Assembly: GCA_963674835.2 (NCBI GenBank)
Contig: CAXXKC010000002.1
Coordinates: 1,798,001 to 1,862,000 of the forward strand
Direction of reading: 5' to 3'
DNA length: 64,000 bases
DNA from: G963674835 sp963674835
Lineage (GTDB): Bacteria; Planctomycetota; Planctomycetia; Pirellulales; Thermoguttaceae
Part shown: piece by piece, positions 25,177-34,590 of the stretch
Numbering within the stretch: position 1 is the stretch's first letter
Layout of the letters: every line of letters starts with the position of its first letter
Program-made: the position numbers and the translations under genes
Notes under the pieces: generated by a model
Databases searched by the model: none
The model's input: only the letters and a program-made list of their open reading frames with translations
Told to the model about the DNA's origin: nothing

Positions 25177-25248
25177 GACCCGCCAGCGTTGACGGAGTGA
25201 AAGGAATCACGGGAGGCTACGGCCTTCTCTTGCTCATCGGGATAGTGC

Positions 25249-26457
25249 ATGCGCGCAAAATCGATCATCCTATTGGTGCTTGCCTTAAGTTGCGGCTTGG
25301 TTGCGTCGATCGGCATCACGCAGATGATGGCCAAGCGCGGCAAGACAGGCCCGGCGAATGTCGGCCAGTCGGAGAAGATCTTCGTGGCCATGACCGACAT
25401 TCCGATGGGCGACCCAATCACGCCGCAGATGGTCAAGCTGGAGCAGTGGCCCAAGGACAATGTGCCCGAGGGAGCGTTGACGAAGCTTGATGACATCGAG
25501 GGGCGTCGGCCGAAGATGAAGATCCTAGCCAAGACGCCCATTCTGGACACCTACCTGCTCACCAAGGGAGCGAGCGAGCAGGGCGCCACGGGGCTGATTC
25601 CCAAGGGATACCGCGTCGTATCGGTCAAGGTGGACCAGGTGAGCGGCGGCGCCAGCCTCATCCGACCGGGCGACCGCGTCGACGTGCTGGTTCACGTCGA
25701 GAAGTCGGAAAGCCGGGGGATCTCGGAGACGAGCACGCAGACCGTGCTGCAAGACATCAAGGTGTTCGCCGTGGACGACGTGTTTGTGTTGGACTCGACG
25801 GACAAGGAAGAGGCGAAGACGACTGCGAAGACGATCTCGTTACTGGTGAAGCCGGACCAGGCGGAAATGGTGACTTTGGCCAGCGAGTTGGGGAAGATTC
25901 GGTTGGTGATGCGCAGTCCGGAGGACGACGAGCAACCGACCATTGCCGGGGCCACGGCACAACAGATCTTCGGCAACACGAGCGGATCGGATCGGCAGAA
26001 CGAAGACTTGGTGAAGCAGAAACCGACCTCGAATACGAACGAGGAGTTCATCAAGTTTCTGAGCCAGCAGAAGAAGAAGGCCGCAGAACAGCCCGTGGCC
26101 GCACCGACTGCACCGGTCGGACCGGCCGAGCCGGAAGTGCAGAGTTGGCGGATGCGTGTTTTAAGCGGAGGCGAGGTGAACGAGACGATTCTGCAGTCGG
26201 ACGGTCCGGAACCCGCCGGCACGGACGGCATGGACTCGATCCGCTGGACGCTTCAGGCGCCGGGAACGGGAGGTGGGGCGATGCCGCCCATTGCGGCGCC
26301 ACCGGCTCCGACCCCACCGGCGTCGGCACCAGCGGAAACACCCCAGGAAACACCAGTTTCGACCGGACCTGCGCCGGCAAGCGATGGCCCGGCGGCGCCC
26401 GAGCCGGCGGCCGATGCACCGGCAAGCGATTCTTCGAGTCCGATGAATAAGGGTTAA
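25249..26457 (+). CDS. cpaB: Flp pilus assembly protein CpaB/RcpC
   Basis: The product is 402 residues. An N-terminal membrane anchor (residues 5-24) is followed by an SAF domain (about residues 43-120: EKIFVAMTDIPMGDPITPQMV, then LAKTPILDTYLLTKGA) and the RcpC domain with GYRVVSVKVDQVSGGASLIRPGDRVDVLV. A long proline/alanine-rich C-terminal tail (from ~residue 340) extends past the usual family length of ~270 residues. CpaB proteins sit in the periplasm, bind the secretin and help stabilise the outer-membrane channel. The gene is followed at 210 bases by the secretin gene, as in most tad loci. Confidence 0.9.
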   Translation: MRAKSIILLVLALSCGLVASIGITQMMAKRGKTGPANVGQSEKIFVAMTDIPMGDPITPQMVKLEQWPKDNVPEGALTKLDDIEGRRPKMKILAKTPILDTYLLTKGASEQGATGLIPKGYRVVSVKVDQVSGGASLIRPGDRVDVLVHVEKSESRGISETSTQTVLQDIKVFAVDDVFVLDSTDKEEAKTTAKTISLLVKPDQAEMVTLASELGKIRLVMRSPEDDEQPTIAGATAQQIFGNTSGSDRQNEDLVKQKPTSNTNEEFIKFLSQQKKKAAEQPVAAPTAPVGPAEPEVQSWRMRVLSGGEVNETILQSDGPEPAGTDGMDSIRWTLQAPGTGGGAMPPIAAPPAPTPPASAPAETPQETPVSTGPAPASDGPAAPEPAADAPASDSSSPMNKG

Positions 26458-26667
26458 TCGGAGAACGTCGTCGTCATTGGAAAAGGAGCATGGGAATCGT
26501 ACGGCGGTGGGCCGCCGCGGCACCACTGGCCCGAGATTCGATCGTTTCACTTCGGTGAGACCGAGCGGTAATCGACTCCGGCTCAGGATGTTGGCCGGAT
26601 CGGACATGGAGGGAACGCCTTGGCTGGACTTCCGGCCGGGCTGCAAGTCGTTGCAAGGAAGACAAGG

Positions 26668-28467
26668 ATGGTTAGGCAGCACGCTTGGGGTATCTCTACC
26701 CTTTGTTTAACGGCTTCGATCTTCGCGCTGGCGATGCCCCCGGCAGTCAAGGCCCAGGCGCCTGCTACGCCGCCAGCCATCCGGATCCAGCCGCCTCCGG
26801 CGAAAGAGACAGCCTCGCAGCCTTCGGTCCCGGCGCAACCCGCTCCGATGCCCTCTGCGCCCGCAATGCCGCCCGCGATGTCAGGCAACGGCATGACGAG
26901 CCAATCGATCATGTACAAGGTGACAGGGGCGACCGAGCGGATGGAGATGACGGTCACGACGAGCCGTATCCTGACGCTGGATCAGAAGGTACCCCAGGCG
27001 CAGGTGAATAACCCGGACATCTTGGAGTTGACGCCGTTGTCGCCGAACCAGGTGCAAGTGTTCGCGAAGAAGCCGGGCGTGACGCAGGTCAATCTGTGGG
27101 GTGAGAACAACCACATCTACACGATCGACGTGATCGTGTTCGCCGACGCGCGAGAACTGGAGATGCTGTTGCGCACGGAGTTTCCCAGCGCGGCATTGAA
27201 CGTGCGTCCTGTTGCGCAAGGAGTGTTGATCTCGGGCTATGTGGACCATCCGGGGCACGTGAGCCGCATCATCCAGTTGGCGGAAGAATACTATCCGAAG
27301 GTGATCAACAACATAACCGTGGGCGGTGTGCAGAAGGTGGTTTTGCACACGAAGGTGATGGAGGTGTCGCGAACGAAACTGCGGAACCTGGGAATCGACT
27401 GGTCGCTTGTCACGCAGCACACGGCGGTGGCGTCGTCGGTGAGCGGGCTGCTGTCGACGTTCACGGCGAAGGGCACCGTTACCAGCGGCAACCATACGTT
27501 CGCCTTCAACGTGGTGGACGGCGGCACCGACTTTTTCGCCGTGTTGGAAGCCTTGCGTGAGAACAGCCTGTTGCGAGTGCTGGCGGAGCCGGACGTCGTG
27601 GCAATCAGCGGCCGCCCAGCACACTTCAACGTCGGCGGCGAGATTCCAGTGCTGGTGCCTCAGAGCCTCGGCACGGTGGCCATCGAATGGAAGCCATGGG
27701 GCACGCAGATGGACTTCGTTCCGATCGTGCTGGGCAATGGGCAGATTCGTCTGGAGGTTCGCCCGAGAATCAGCGACGTGGACCCGAGCCGGAGCGTAAC
27801 GCTCGATTCGTACACCGTGCCAGGCCTGTGGGTTCGCGAAGTGGAAACGGGCGTGGAGATGAAGGCGGGCCAGACGCTGGCGATCGCCGGTCTGGTTCAA
27901 GACCGCACGGAATCGCTGACTCGCGGCATTCCGTGGGTGGGCGAGTTGCCGTATGTGGGCGCGTTTTTCCGTCGCGTTCACGAAGAGCGTAACGAGATCG
28001 AGTTGCTGATCCTGGTAACGCCGGAGCTTATCGAGGCGGTTGATCCGCAGGATTTGCCTCCTTGCGGACCGGGGACGAGCACGGTCAGTCCGCCGGATGT
28101 CGACTTCTTCTTGAAGGGACACCTGGAAGTTCCGGCATGCTGCGGCGTGTGCGGTGGAGCCGGATGTGCGACATGCGGCGGAGCGGCCCCATGCTCGACT
28201 CCGGGACCGACGGTCGCGCCCGGGACGCCAGAGCCCGTTCCAGCACCATACATGGCCCCCCCTGCGGATTCAGCCTATCGGGGAGCAGCGTCTGCGCCAG
28301 CCGCATCGTCGGCAAGGCTCTCTCAAGGGAACGCGCCGTCGCGTGGGGTGTCCGGCGAATACAACCGTGTCAGCCGGCAGAATGCGTCGGCAAACGCCCG
28401 GCCAGCGGGATCGAACGGATCGCTTCCCGGTCTTTTGGGCCCGATCGGCTACGACACGGTTCGATAA
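26668..28467 (+). CDS. cpaC: Tad pilus outer-membrane secretin (CpaC/RcpA)
   Basis: The product is 599 residues from ATG 26668 (AAGGAAG upstream; an in-frame TTG at 26620 is less likely). A signal peptide ends near AVKAQ. A proline-rich linker follows, then the pilus N-domain (ILTLDQKVPQAQVNNPDILEL), a BON-like domain (GVLISGYVDHPGHVSRIIQLAEEYYP), and the secretin core with VHTKVMEVSRTKLRNLGI-type strands and the terminal PWVGELPYVGAFFRRVHEERNEIELLILVTPEL. The last ~130 residues form a Cys/Gly/Pro-rich tail with a CCGVCGGAGCATCGGA cluster, unusual for secretins. It makes the outer-membrane pore for the Flp pilus. Confidence 0.92.
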   Translation: MVRQHAWGISTLCLTASIFALAMPPAVKAQAPATPPAIRIQPPPAKETASQPSVPAQPAPMPSAPAMPPAMSGNGMTSQSIMYKVTGATERMEMTVTTSRILTLDQKVPQAQVNNPDILELTPLSPNQVQVFAKKPGVTQVNLWGENNHIYTIDVIVFADARELEMLLRTEFPSAALNVRPVAQGVLISGYVDHPGHVSRIIQLAEEYYPKVINNITVGGVQKVVLHTKVMEVSRTKLRNLGIDWSLVTQHTAVASSVSGLLSTFTAKGTVTSGNHTFAFNVVDGGTDFFAVLEALRENSLLRVLAEPDVVAISGRPAHFNVGGEIPVLVPQSLGTVAIEWKPWGTQMDFVPIVLGNGQIRLEVRPRISDVDPSRSVTLDSYTVPGLWVREVETGVEMKAGQTLAIAGLVQDRTESLTRGIPWVGELPYVGAFFRRVHEERNEIELLILVTPELIEAVDPQDLPPCGPGTSTVSPPDVDFFLKGHLEVPACCGVCGGAGCATCGGAAPCSTPGPTVAPGTPEPVPAPYMAPPADSAYRGAASAPAASSARLSQGNAPSRGVSGEYNRVSRQNASANARPAGSNGSLPGLLGPIGYDTVR

Positions 28468-28566
28468 ATAAGCAATATTGGAGAGAGTCCCCAGCGGTGT
28501 GCGGACGGGCCGGCTCTACGGGTCCGTCGGTTTGATCTTCGATTCAGCTTCTTTGCGCAGGCGGCT

Positions 28567-29793
28567 ATGAGTAATGTTCTCCGGCTAGCGATCGTGGACC
28601 CCAAAGACACGACTCGAGATACCCTCAAGTCCATGTTGCTGGGTATGGACATGATCTGGCTGGAGGCCGAGTGTTCTCGGTATGAGTTCTTCGCCGACGT
28701 GGTGGCCCAGACCAACCCGGACATCGGGTTGGTGGCCATCGACCAGGATCCGGCCAAGGCGTTGGAGTTGGTGGCGAAGGTGGCGGAGAACTCGCCCAAC
28801 TGCGCCGTGCTGGTGGTGAGCTCATCGACGGACGGCAACCTGATTCTTCAGGCCATGCGGGCCGGTGCAAAGGAGTTCCTGACGCAACCGGTCCGGATCG
28901 AGGATCTGCTGGCCGCGTTGGGACGCATCAGCGAGCGACGGTTTGGGCGCGGCGAGAGGCGATCTCGCGGGAGCCAAGTGATCGCAGTGGCCGGCGCCAT
29001 TGGCGGCGTGGGCACGACGAGCATCGCCGTGAACCTGGGTTGCGTTCTGGCCAAGGATCCGAAGAACTCGGTGGCGTTGGTGGATCTGGATCTGTGTCTG
29101 GGGGACGCGGACGTCTTCCTCGATACGATTCCGGATTACACGCTGGTCGACGTGGCCCAGAACGTGACGCGGCTGGACTTCACGCTGCTGAAGCGGTCGC
29201 TGACGAAGCATTCTTCGGGCCTCTTCCTCCTGCCGCGGCCCGTGCAGTTGGAAGATATTTCGCTGATCACGCCGGAAGACCTGCAGCGGGTGATCGGGTT
29301 GTTGAAGGCGACCTTCACGCACCTGGTGATCGACCTGTCGAAGAGCTATAGCCCCATCGACATGGTCGCCCTCGAGGCGGCGAACCACGTATTGCTGGTC
29401 ACCCAGTTGGACCTTCCGTGCCTGCGCAACGTGGTCCGACTGATGATGTCGTTCGCCGAGATGAAGGGAATGACCGAGAAGGTGAAGGTCGTGGTCAATC
29501 GGGTCGGACTCGACACGGGCCAGATCACACTGAAGAAGGCCCAGGAGACGATGGGGCGAGACATCTTCTGGCAGTTGCCGAACGACTATCGGACGATGAT
29601 CGACGTAAGGAACAACGGCGTGCCGCTGATCGAGCAGGCACCGAAGGCCGGGATCACGCAGTCGATCGTCTCGCTGGCCGACGCTTTGACCAATGACGAA
29701 AAGGGCGTGGCCGTGGAAGCACCGGTCAAGAAGACCGGCTTGAGCGGTCTGCTGAAGTTCTGGCCGTCGAAGCAGGCGTCACAATCGGGCTGA
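28567..29793 (+). CDS. cpaE: CpaE/TadZ-like pilus localisation ATPase
   Basis: The product is 408 residues. Residues 1-~125 form a receiver-like domain (LRLAIVDPKDTTRDTL, LVAIDQDPAK, GAKEFLTQPV) in which the phospho-acceptor aspartate context is poorly kept. From ~135 a ParA/MinD-type ATPase follows, with AGAIGGVGTTSIAVNLG as its P-loop. Both the signature lysine near the start and the Walker-A lysine (GKT/S) are replaced, the last by threonine, which is common in TadZ/CpaE. The switch region VALVDLDLCLGDADVF is intact. It probably marks the cell site where the Tad machine assembles. Ends with a basic SGLLKFWPSK tail. Confidence 0.9.
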   Translation: MSNVLRLAIVDPKDTTRDTLKSMLLGMDMIWLEAECSRYEFFADVVAQTNPDIGLVAIDQDPAKALELVAKVAENSPNCAVLVVSSSTDGNLILQAMRAGAKEFLTQPVRIEDLLAALGRISERRFGRGERRSRGSQVIAVAGAIGGVGTTSIAVNLGCVLAKDPKNSVALVDLDLCLGDADVFLDTIPDYTLVDVAQNVTRLDFTLLKRSLTKHSSGLFLLPRPVQLEDISLITPEDLQRVIGLLKATFTHLVIDLSKSYSPIDMVALEAANHVLLVTQLDLPCLRNVVRLMMSFAEMKGMTEKVKVVVNRVGLDTGQITLKKAQETMGRDIFWQLPNDYRTMIDVRNNGVPLIEQAPKAGITQSIVSLADALTNDEKGVAVEAPVKKTGLSGLLKFWPSKQASQSG

Positions 29794-30206
29794 GCCGCGA
29801 CCAGCGGCGGCATGATCGGCCTTTCTGGCACAACGGGTTCTGTCCCTACAAGCCATCGGCCCCTCGAACGGCAGTCTCTTCAGAACGGGAGAAACTGCCG
29901 ATCGGCGTAATGGCCGCTGCATCGGCGCCATCGGCGAACGAGCGGGCCGGCAGCTCGCTGTTGCCTGGCGAGAGGATCTCGTCGTCGACGGACTTCTATT
30001 GGCGGTCTGGCGTAGGCGCCGCGGTGGGGGCTTCGTGGGCGATCCTGGCCGGTGATGGACTCGGGAGAAATGTGGCGTCGAGCCGGAAAACCGTATGCGG
30101 GACGTAAGCTATGCTTTTGCAGGACACGAGGCGGTCGGAGCCCCAGAGGCTTGCGCCGAGCGTCCGCATGAAGCGACACGTTCCGGAACCGGTAGGAGCG
30201 GACAGG
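29794..30206. other. 413-base spacer inside the Tad cluster
   Basis: This is the longest gap between the assembly genes. Open frames on the plus strand (29910-30107, and the in-frame extension of cpaF back to 30111) lack good ribosome sites. It could hold an internal promoter for cpaF-tadB-tadC. I see no repeat or terminator. Confidence 0.4.
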
Positions 30207-31520
30207 ATGAAGACCTATACCACGTCGACGCGCAGCTCTGACGAAACCAACTTCGAGGAACTCAAGCAACGGATTCACGGCAAGCTCGTCGACAAGCTCG
30301 ACGTGTCGCGCATCGGGGAGTTGGAAGGCGACGTCCTGAAGCGGGAGATTCGCCTGGTCGTCGAGCACCTGTGCGATACGGAAGACACGCTGCTGAACCG
30401 CAACGAGCGGGAGCGGCTGATCGATGAGGTGCTGGATGAGACATTCGGGCTCGGTCCGCTGGAAGTGCTGCTGAAGGATCCGACGATCAGCGACATTCTG
30501 ATCAACGGCCCCAAGAACGTCTTCGTCGAGCGTCGCGGCCGAGTGGAGAGGACGAGCGTCACGTTCCGCAACAACGACCATCTGCTGCAGATCATCGATC
30601 GAATCATTTCGAAAGTGGGGCGGCGAGTGGACGAGACGTGTCCAATGGTCGACGCCCGCATGCCGGACGGCTCGCGATTCAATGCCATCATTCCTCCCTT
30701 GGCTTTGGACGGTCCGGCGGTTTCGATTCGGCGATTCGGGGCCAATCCGCTGAAGCTGGAAGACCTGTTGAACTTCAAGGCGTTCACGCCCGAGATGGTG
30801 ATGCTTCTGGAAGGAGCCATCAAGGCGCGACTGAACATCATCATTTCCGGTGGAACCGGCTCCGGTAAGACAACGCTGCTGAACACGCTGTCGAGCTTCA
30901 TTCCGAACACAGACCGCATCGTGACGATCGAAGACGCGGCGGAACTGCAGCTCCAGCAGGACCACGTGGTGCGGCTGGAAACGCGGCCGCCGAACATCGA
31001 AGGCAAGGGGGCCATTTTGGCCACGGACCTGGTTCGCAACGCGTTGCGTATGCGACCGGAACGAATCATCATCGGCGAGTGCCGCGGATCGGAAACGCTG
31101 GACATGCTGCAAGCGATGAACACGGGCCATGAAGGCTCGATGACGACGCTGCACGCGAACAGCCCTCGCGACGCCATCGCGCGTATGGAAACGATGATCA
31201 TGATGGCCGGTTTCGAATTGCCACTGAAGGCGATGCGTACGCAGATCGCCAGCGCGGTGGACCTGATCGTGCAGGTGAATCGACTGCAGGGCGGGCCGCG
31301 TAAGGTAACGCACATCACCGAAGTGGTGGGCATGGAGCAGGATACGGTGGTGATGCAGGACGTGTACACGTTCTCGCAGGAGGGGATCGACGAGACTGGC
31401 CGGGCGCACGGGCAATTCATCGCGCACGGCATCCGTCCAACGTTCATGCCGCGTATGGAAGCCTCGGGGGTGAGGCTGCCATCGAGTGCGTTCCGTCAAC
31501 GGGTCATGTTAGAGGACTAG
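30207..31520 (+). CDS. cpaF: Tad pilus secretion ATPase CpaF/TadA
   Basis: The product is 437 residues from ATG 30207 (AGGAG upstream). The N-terminal domain has GPLEVLLKDPTISDILING, typical of CpaF. The ATPase core follows: Walker A GGTGSGKTT at residues 215-223, the Asp box IVTIEDAAELQL, Walker B RPERIIIGECRG with a catalytic Glu, and the His box GSMTTLHANSPRDA. It is a hexameric cytoplasmic motor that drives Flp pilus extension, and in this family possibly retraction as well. tadB follows after 9 bases. Confidence 0.95.
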   Translation: MKTYTTSTRSSDETNFEELKQRIHGKLVDKLDVSRIGELEGDVLKREIRLVVEHLCDTEDTLLNRNERERLIDEVLDETFGLGPLEVLLKDPTISDILINGPKNVFVERRGRVERTSVTFRNNDHLLQIIDRIISKVGRRVDETCPMVDARMPDGSRFNAIIPPLALDGPAVSIRRFGANPLKLEDLLNFKAFTPEMVMLLEGAIKARLNIIISGGTGSGKTTLLNTLSSFIPNTDRIVTIEDAAELQLQQDHVVRLETRPPNIEGKGAILATDLVRNALRMRPERIIIGECRGSETLDMLQAMNTGHEGSMTTLHANSPRDAIARMETMIMMAGFELPLKAMRTQIASAVDLIVQVNRLQGGPRKVTHITEVVGMEQDTVVMQDVYTFSQEGIDETGRAHGQFIAHGIRPTFMPRMEASGVRLPSSAFRQRVMLED

Positions 31521-31529
31521 GCGTCGCTT

Positions 31530-32501
31530 ATGAGCCCTGTGTTGATTGTAGCAATCGCCGCGTTCATTGGGGTCGCTGCGCTGGTAGGCGGCGTAGCGAT
31601 GCTCTTTCGGGAACATCCCTCGAGCAAGGTGGAGAATCGGCTGGAGATGCTGACGGGCGTCGCCACGCCCGGTTCGAAGGAAACCATGCTCAAGCAGTCG
31701 AGCGTGCTGGCGCAGCCGTTGGACTCGATGCCGAGCTTCTTCGAGGAATTCATCAATCGATTCGGCAATGTCCAGGGGTTCCTGGAGCAGGCCGACACCA
31801 CGCTGAGCGTGTCGAAGCTGATGTTGATGTGCCTGGTGCTGGCGGTGGCCGGAGCGGGCATGGGCTTCGTGTTGCGAATGCATCCCGCGCTGTTGCCTTT
31901 GCTCGGGCTGGCGATGGCCTGCCTTCCGATCGTCTGGGTGTGGTGGCGGAGGAAGCGGCGGATGAAGAAGTTCGCCGTGCAACTGCCGGAGGCGCTGGAC
32001 ATGTTGGGGCGAGCGCTTCGCGCCGGCCAGAGTTTGAACGCGGGCTTCAACATGATTGCAAATGAGTTGGGGCCGCCCCTGGGCAAGGAATTTCAGCGGG
32101 TTTTCGAGGAGCAGAACCTGGGCATTTCGCTGGAGGAAGCCCTGGAGGGCATGACGGAGCGGGTGCCCAACCTGGATTTGAAGTTTTTCTGCACGGCCCT
32201 GATTCTGCAGCGGCAGACGGGTGGCGACCTGGCCGAGATTCTCGACAAGATCGCACGGCTGATCCGCGAGCGATTCCAGATTTGGGGCCAGATCCAGGCA
32301 TTGACGGGAGAAGGCCGCCTGTCGGGGGCGGTTTTGCTGGGATTGCCGGTGGCCTTGTTCCTGGCCGTATATCGGCTGAACCCTGATTACATCATGGTGT
32401 TGTTCACCGACCCGATGGGGAAGAAACTGCTGGCTGCAGCCGTGATTCTGCAGATCTTCGGGGCGTTGGTGATCCGGAAGATTGTGAATATCAAAGTGTG
32501 A
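31530..32501 (+). CDS. tadB: Tad inner-membrane platform protein TadB
   Basis: The product is 323 residues with an N-terminal helix (residues 3-25), a helix pair around 90-130 (LMLMCLVLAVAGAGMGFVL, then ALLPLLGLAMACLPIVWVWW), a cytoplasmic T2SSF domain (~135-270), and C-terminal helices. T2SSF marks are FAVQLPEALDMLGRALRAGQSL and LKFFCTALILQRQTGGDLAEILDK. It forms the inner-membrane platform with TadC and is driven by CpaF. The TadC gene starts 7 bases after the stop. Confidence 0.93.
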   Translation: MSPVLIVAIAAFIGVAALVGGVAMLFREHPSSKVENRLEMLTGVATPGSKETMLKQSSVLAQPLDSMPSFFEEFINRFGNVQGFLEQADTTLSVSKLMLMCLVLAVAGAGMGFVLRMHPALLPLLGLAMACLPIVWVWWRRKRRMKKFAVQLPEALDMLGRALRAGQSLNAGFNMIANELGPPLGKEFQRVFEEQNLGISLEEALEGMTERVPNLDLKFFCTALILQRQTGGDLAEILDKIARLIRERFQIWGQIQALTGEGRLSGAVLLGLPVALFLAVYRLNPDYIMVLFTDPMGKKLLAAAVILQIFGALVIRKIVNIKV

Positions 32502-32508
32502 GGAAGCC

Positions 32509-33480
32509 GTGATCCTTGCCGACTTGCTGAACTTCGAGACCCTGTTGCCGTTCGCCGTCTTCGGAATGTTCGCCGCGCTGGCGTGGTGGGCGATGGAGCT
32601 ATTGGCCAACGGAAAATCGCGAACGGTGGAGCGGTTGGACGAACTGAAGCGTCCGAGATCGCGCCGCGGCAACGAGCCGATCGCGGCGAAGAAGCCGGAC
32701 GCCGTGACGAAGATGCTGGAGAAGGCGACCCCGGCATTGGCCAAGCCGTTGACGCCGAAGAGCGATTTGGAACGGAGCCGGTTGAAAAGCCGGCTTTCGT
32801 ACGCGGGCTTCCGCGGCGAAGGGGCCGCGAGCATCTTTCTGAGCGTGAAGTTTGCGCTGTTGGTGTTGGGATTGACGTTCGGCTCGGGATCGATCCTGGC
32901 CGTTTATGGCATGACTCAGCGCTCGGTGTTTGCCGCGATCGGCACGGCCGGAGTGTTGTTCTACCTACCCGACCTGTTCATATGGTTCATCGGCAAGCAA
33001 CGGCGTCAGTCGATCTTTCTGGGCCTGCCGGACGCGCTGGACCTGTTGGTCGTGTGCGTTGAGGCCGGGTTGGGCCTGGACCAAGCGATGCGGAAAGTGG
33101 CGGAGGAGATGAAGCGGACATACCGTGTGGTGGCGCAGGAATTCAGCATATCGAACTTCCAACTGCAAATGGGCCGTCCGCGTGCGGAGGTGCTGCACGA
33201 ATTGGGGGCCCGTACGGGTGTATCGGACCTGCGAAACCTGGCTTCGGTGCTCATCCAGGCCGACAAGTTCGGGTCGAGCGTGGCCCAAGCGCTCCGCGTG
33301 CAGAGCGATGGCATGCGGACGCGACGGCGTCAGTTGGCCGAGGAGAAGGCAGCCAAGACGGCCGTGAAGCTGATCTTCCCGCTGGTGATGTTCATCTTCC
33401 CCGGCATCTTCGTGGTGTTGGTGGGCCCCGCTGGAATCACCATGGTTCGCGAGATGTTCCCAAAGATGGGTGGCAACTAG
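32509..33480 (+). CDS. tadC: Tad inner-membrane platform protein TadC
   Basis: The product is 323 residues. GTG 32509 is preceded by GAGGAAG and lies 7 bases after tadB. The first helix is at residues 8-28, a helix pair lies around 105-160, and the T2SSF domain around 165-295 has GLPDALDLLVVCVEAGLGLDQAM and LASVLIQADKFGSSVAQALRV. A final helix reads FPLVMFIFPGIFVVLVGPAG. It pairs with TadB in the platform. It is the last recognisable tad gene; no tadD or tadG follows within the cluster. Confidence 0.93.
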   Translation: MILADLLNFETLLPFAVFGMFAALAWWAMELLANGKSRTVERLDELKRPRSRRGNEPIAAKKPDAVTKMLEKATPALAKPLTPKSDLERSRLKSRLSYAGFRGEGAASIFLSVKFALLVLGLTFGSGSILAVYGMTQRSVFAAIGTAGVLFYLPDLFIWFIGKQRRQSIFLGLPDALDLLVVCVEAGLGLDQAMRKVAEEMKRTYRVVAQEFSISNFQLQMGRPRAEVLHELGARTGVSDLRNLASVLIQADKFGSSVAQALRVQSDGMRTRRRQLAEEKAAKTAVKLIFPLVMFIFPGIFVVLVGPAGITMVREMFPKMGGN

Positions 33481-33806
33481 GCAGCTTAGGCAATTTGACT
33501 GGGCGCCAAAGAACTTTTCGCAGACTCTGCAATCTCGTGCCGATACTGACCGAGGACGGACCCGGTCTCGACCGACGGTGGTTGGAGCACTCGGTCTTTC
33601 CACCGTTTCGATTGTGGATGTGACGATCGGCTCTCTCCCCCAACGCGGGTTGTGCCCGTGGGCGAAGGGATTAGTGATTGGGGATCAGGGATTGGAAGAG
33701 AGGGCGAGTCGTGCGTTTGGAGTACTCCACTTTCGAGCGCGAGTAAACATGTGCGCATGATGCGCAGAAGTTTCACCGTAGGACACTAATCCGGGGGAAT
33801 GCTCCC
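33481..33806. other. intergenic region after the Tad cluster
   Basis: No terminator with a clear U-run is seen after tadC, and no convincing gene. The promoter for the secreted protein at 33807 should lie in the right-hand part, where the sequence is less GC-rich. Confidence 0.35.
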
Positions 33807-34355
33807 ATGAAGGCGCCGCTGCTCTCTGCACTCGTCGTTGGTTTGGCTGGAATCACCTTTGCCGTGCCAGTTCGGGCGCAGTGCCTGGAGCATTTCGTCA
33901 ATAGCTGCCTGCGTGATTGCAAGCGGAACAACTGTTGGCCGGAGCCGTTCATCCGCATCGATCGTGCGGCCGTGCGGGCGCCATTCGATATCATGGTGCA
34001 TCGTGGCTGGCAGGAGCAGAACCTGGTGAGCGGCCACTACTTCAAGGAAGATGGCACCGAGCTGAATGAGGCCGGGCAATTGAAGATCCGCTGGATCGTG
34101 ACCGACGCGCCGCGTCAGCATCGGACGATCTACGTGCAAACGGGAGCGACACCGGAACAGACGACCGATCGCATGGCGGCGGTCGAGAAGCTGGTGGGCC
34201 GGTTTGTGACGACCTCGGAGCCAATGCCTGAGATCGTGCCGATCGCCATGAACGCAGCGACGTGGTCGGCCGAGCAGGCCGACGCCGTGGGGCGCAAGTT
34301 CCAGGCGACGATGCCTGATCCACGTCTGCCGGAAGTCAAGGACGAAGTGCAGTAA
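33807..34355 (+). CDS. secreted planctomycete protein of unknown function
   Basis: The product is 182 residues with a clear signal peptide (residues 1-25, LLSALVVGLAGITFAVPVRA then Q). Four cysteines cluster right after it in CLEHFVNSCLRDCKRNNCWPEPF, which suggests two disulfides or a metal site. The rest is a mixed alpha/beta domain without a name that I know. A FIRIDRAAVRAPFDIMVHRGW segment and a long C-terminal helix can be seen. Proteins with the same Cys cluster and 'NNCWPEPF' ending are common in planctomycetes. GGGGGAA precedes the start. It stands alone after the Tad cluster, and a link to pili is not shown. Confidence 0.75.
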   Translation: MKAPLLSALVVGLAGITFAVPVRAQCLEHFVNSCLRDCKRNNCWPEPFIRIDRAAVRAPFDIMVHRGWQEQNLVSGHYFKEDGTELNEAGQLKIRWIVTDAPRQHRTIYVQTGATPEQTTDRMAAVEKLVGRFVTTSEPMPEIVPIAMNAATWSAEQADAVGRKFQATMPDPRLPEVKDEVQ

Positions 34356-34590
34356 GCTGCCCGGGCGACGCTTCCGAGCTGTTGTGATGGCATCGGCGTG
34401 TGCGGTCTGATTGCTACGCTGTCGATGTCGTCGCGAATCGCTCGATCTGAATGCGCAGGAAGTCGTTGACCTCGCGCGGATGGCTCGCGGGCAAGATATG
34501 GCCCGCGCCCCGTGGTACACAGCAGTTGGCGTGCACCCAGTATAGCGGTCGCCGCGGCGTGCGGGGAGCGGCGAACGGGGAGACCTGACG

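Noticed and set aside
29910..30107. A 65-residue frame in the cpaE-cpaF gap
   Set aside because: No ribosome site, no hydrophobic or other recognisable feature.
29880..31499. A 539-residue minus-strand frame opposite cpaF
   Set aside because: Antisense shadow rich in Arg/His/Leu; cpaF on the other strand has all its motifs.
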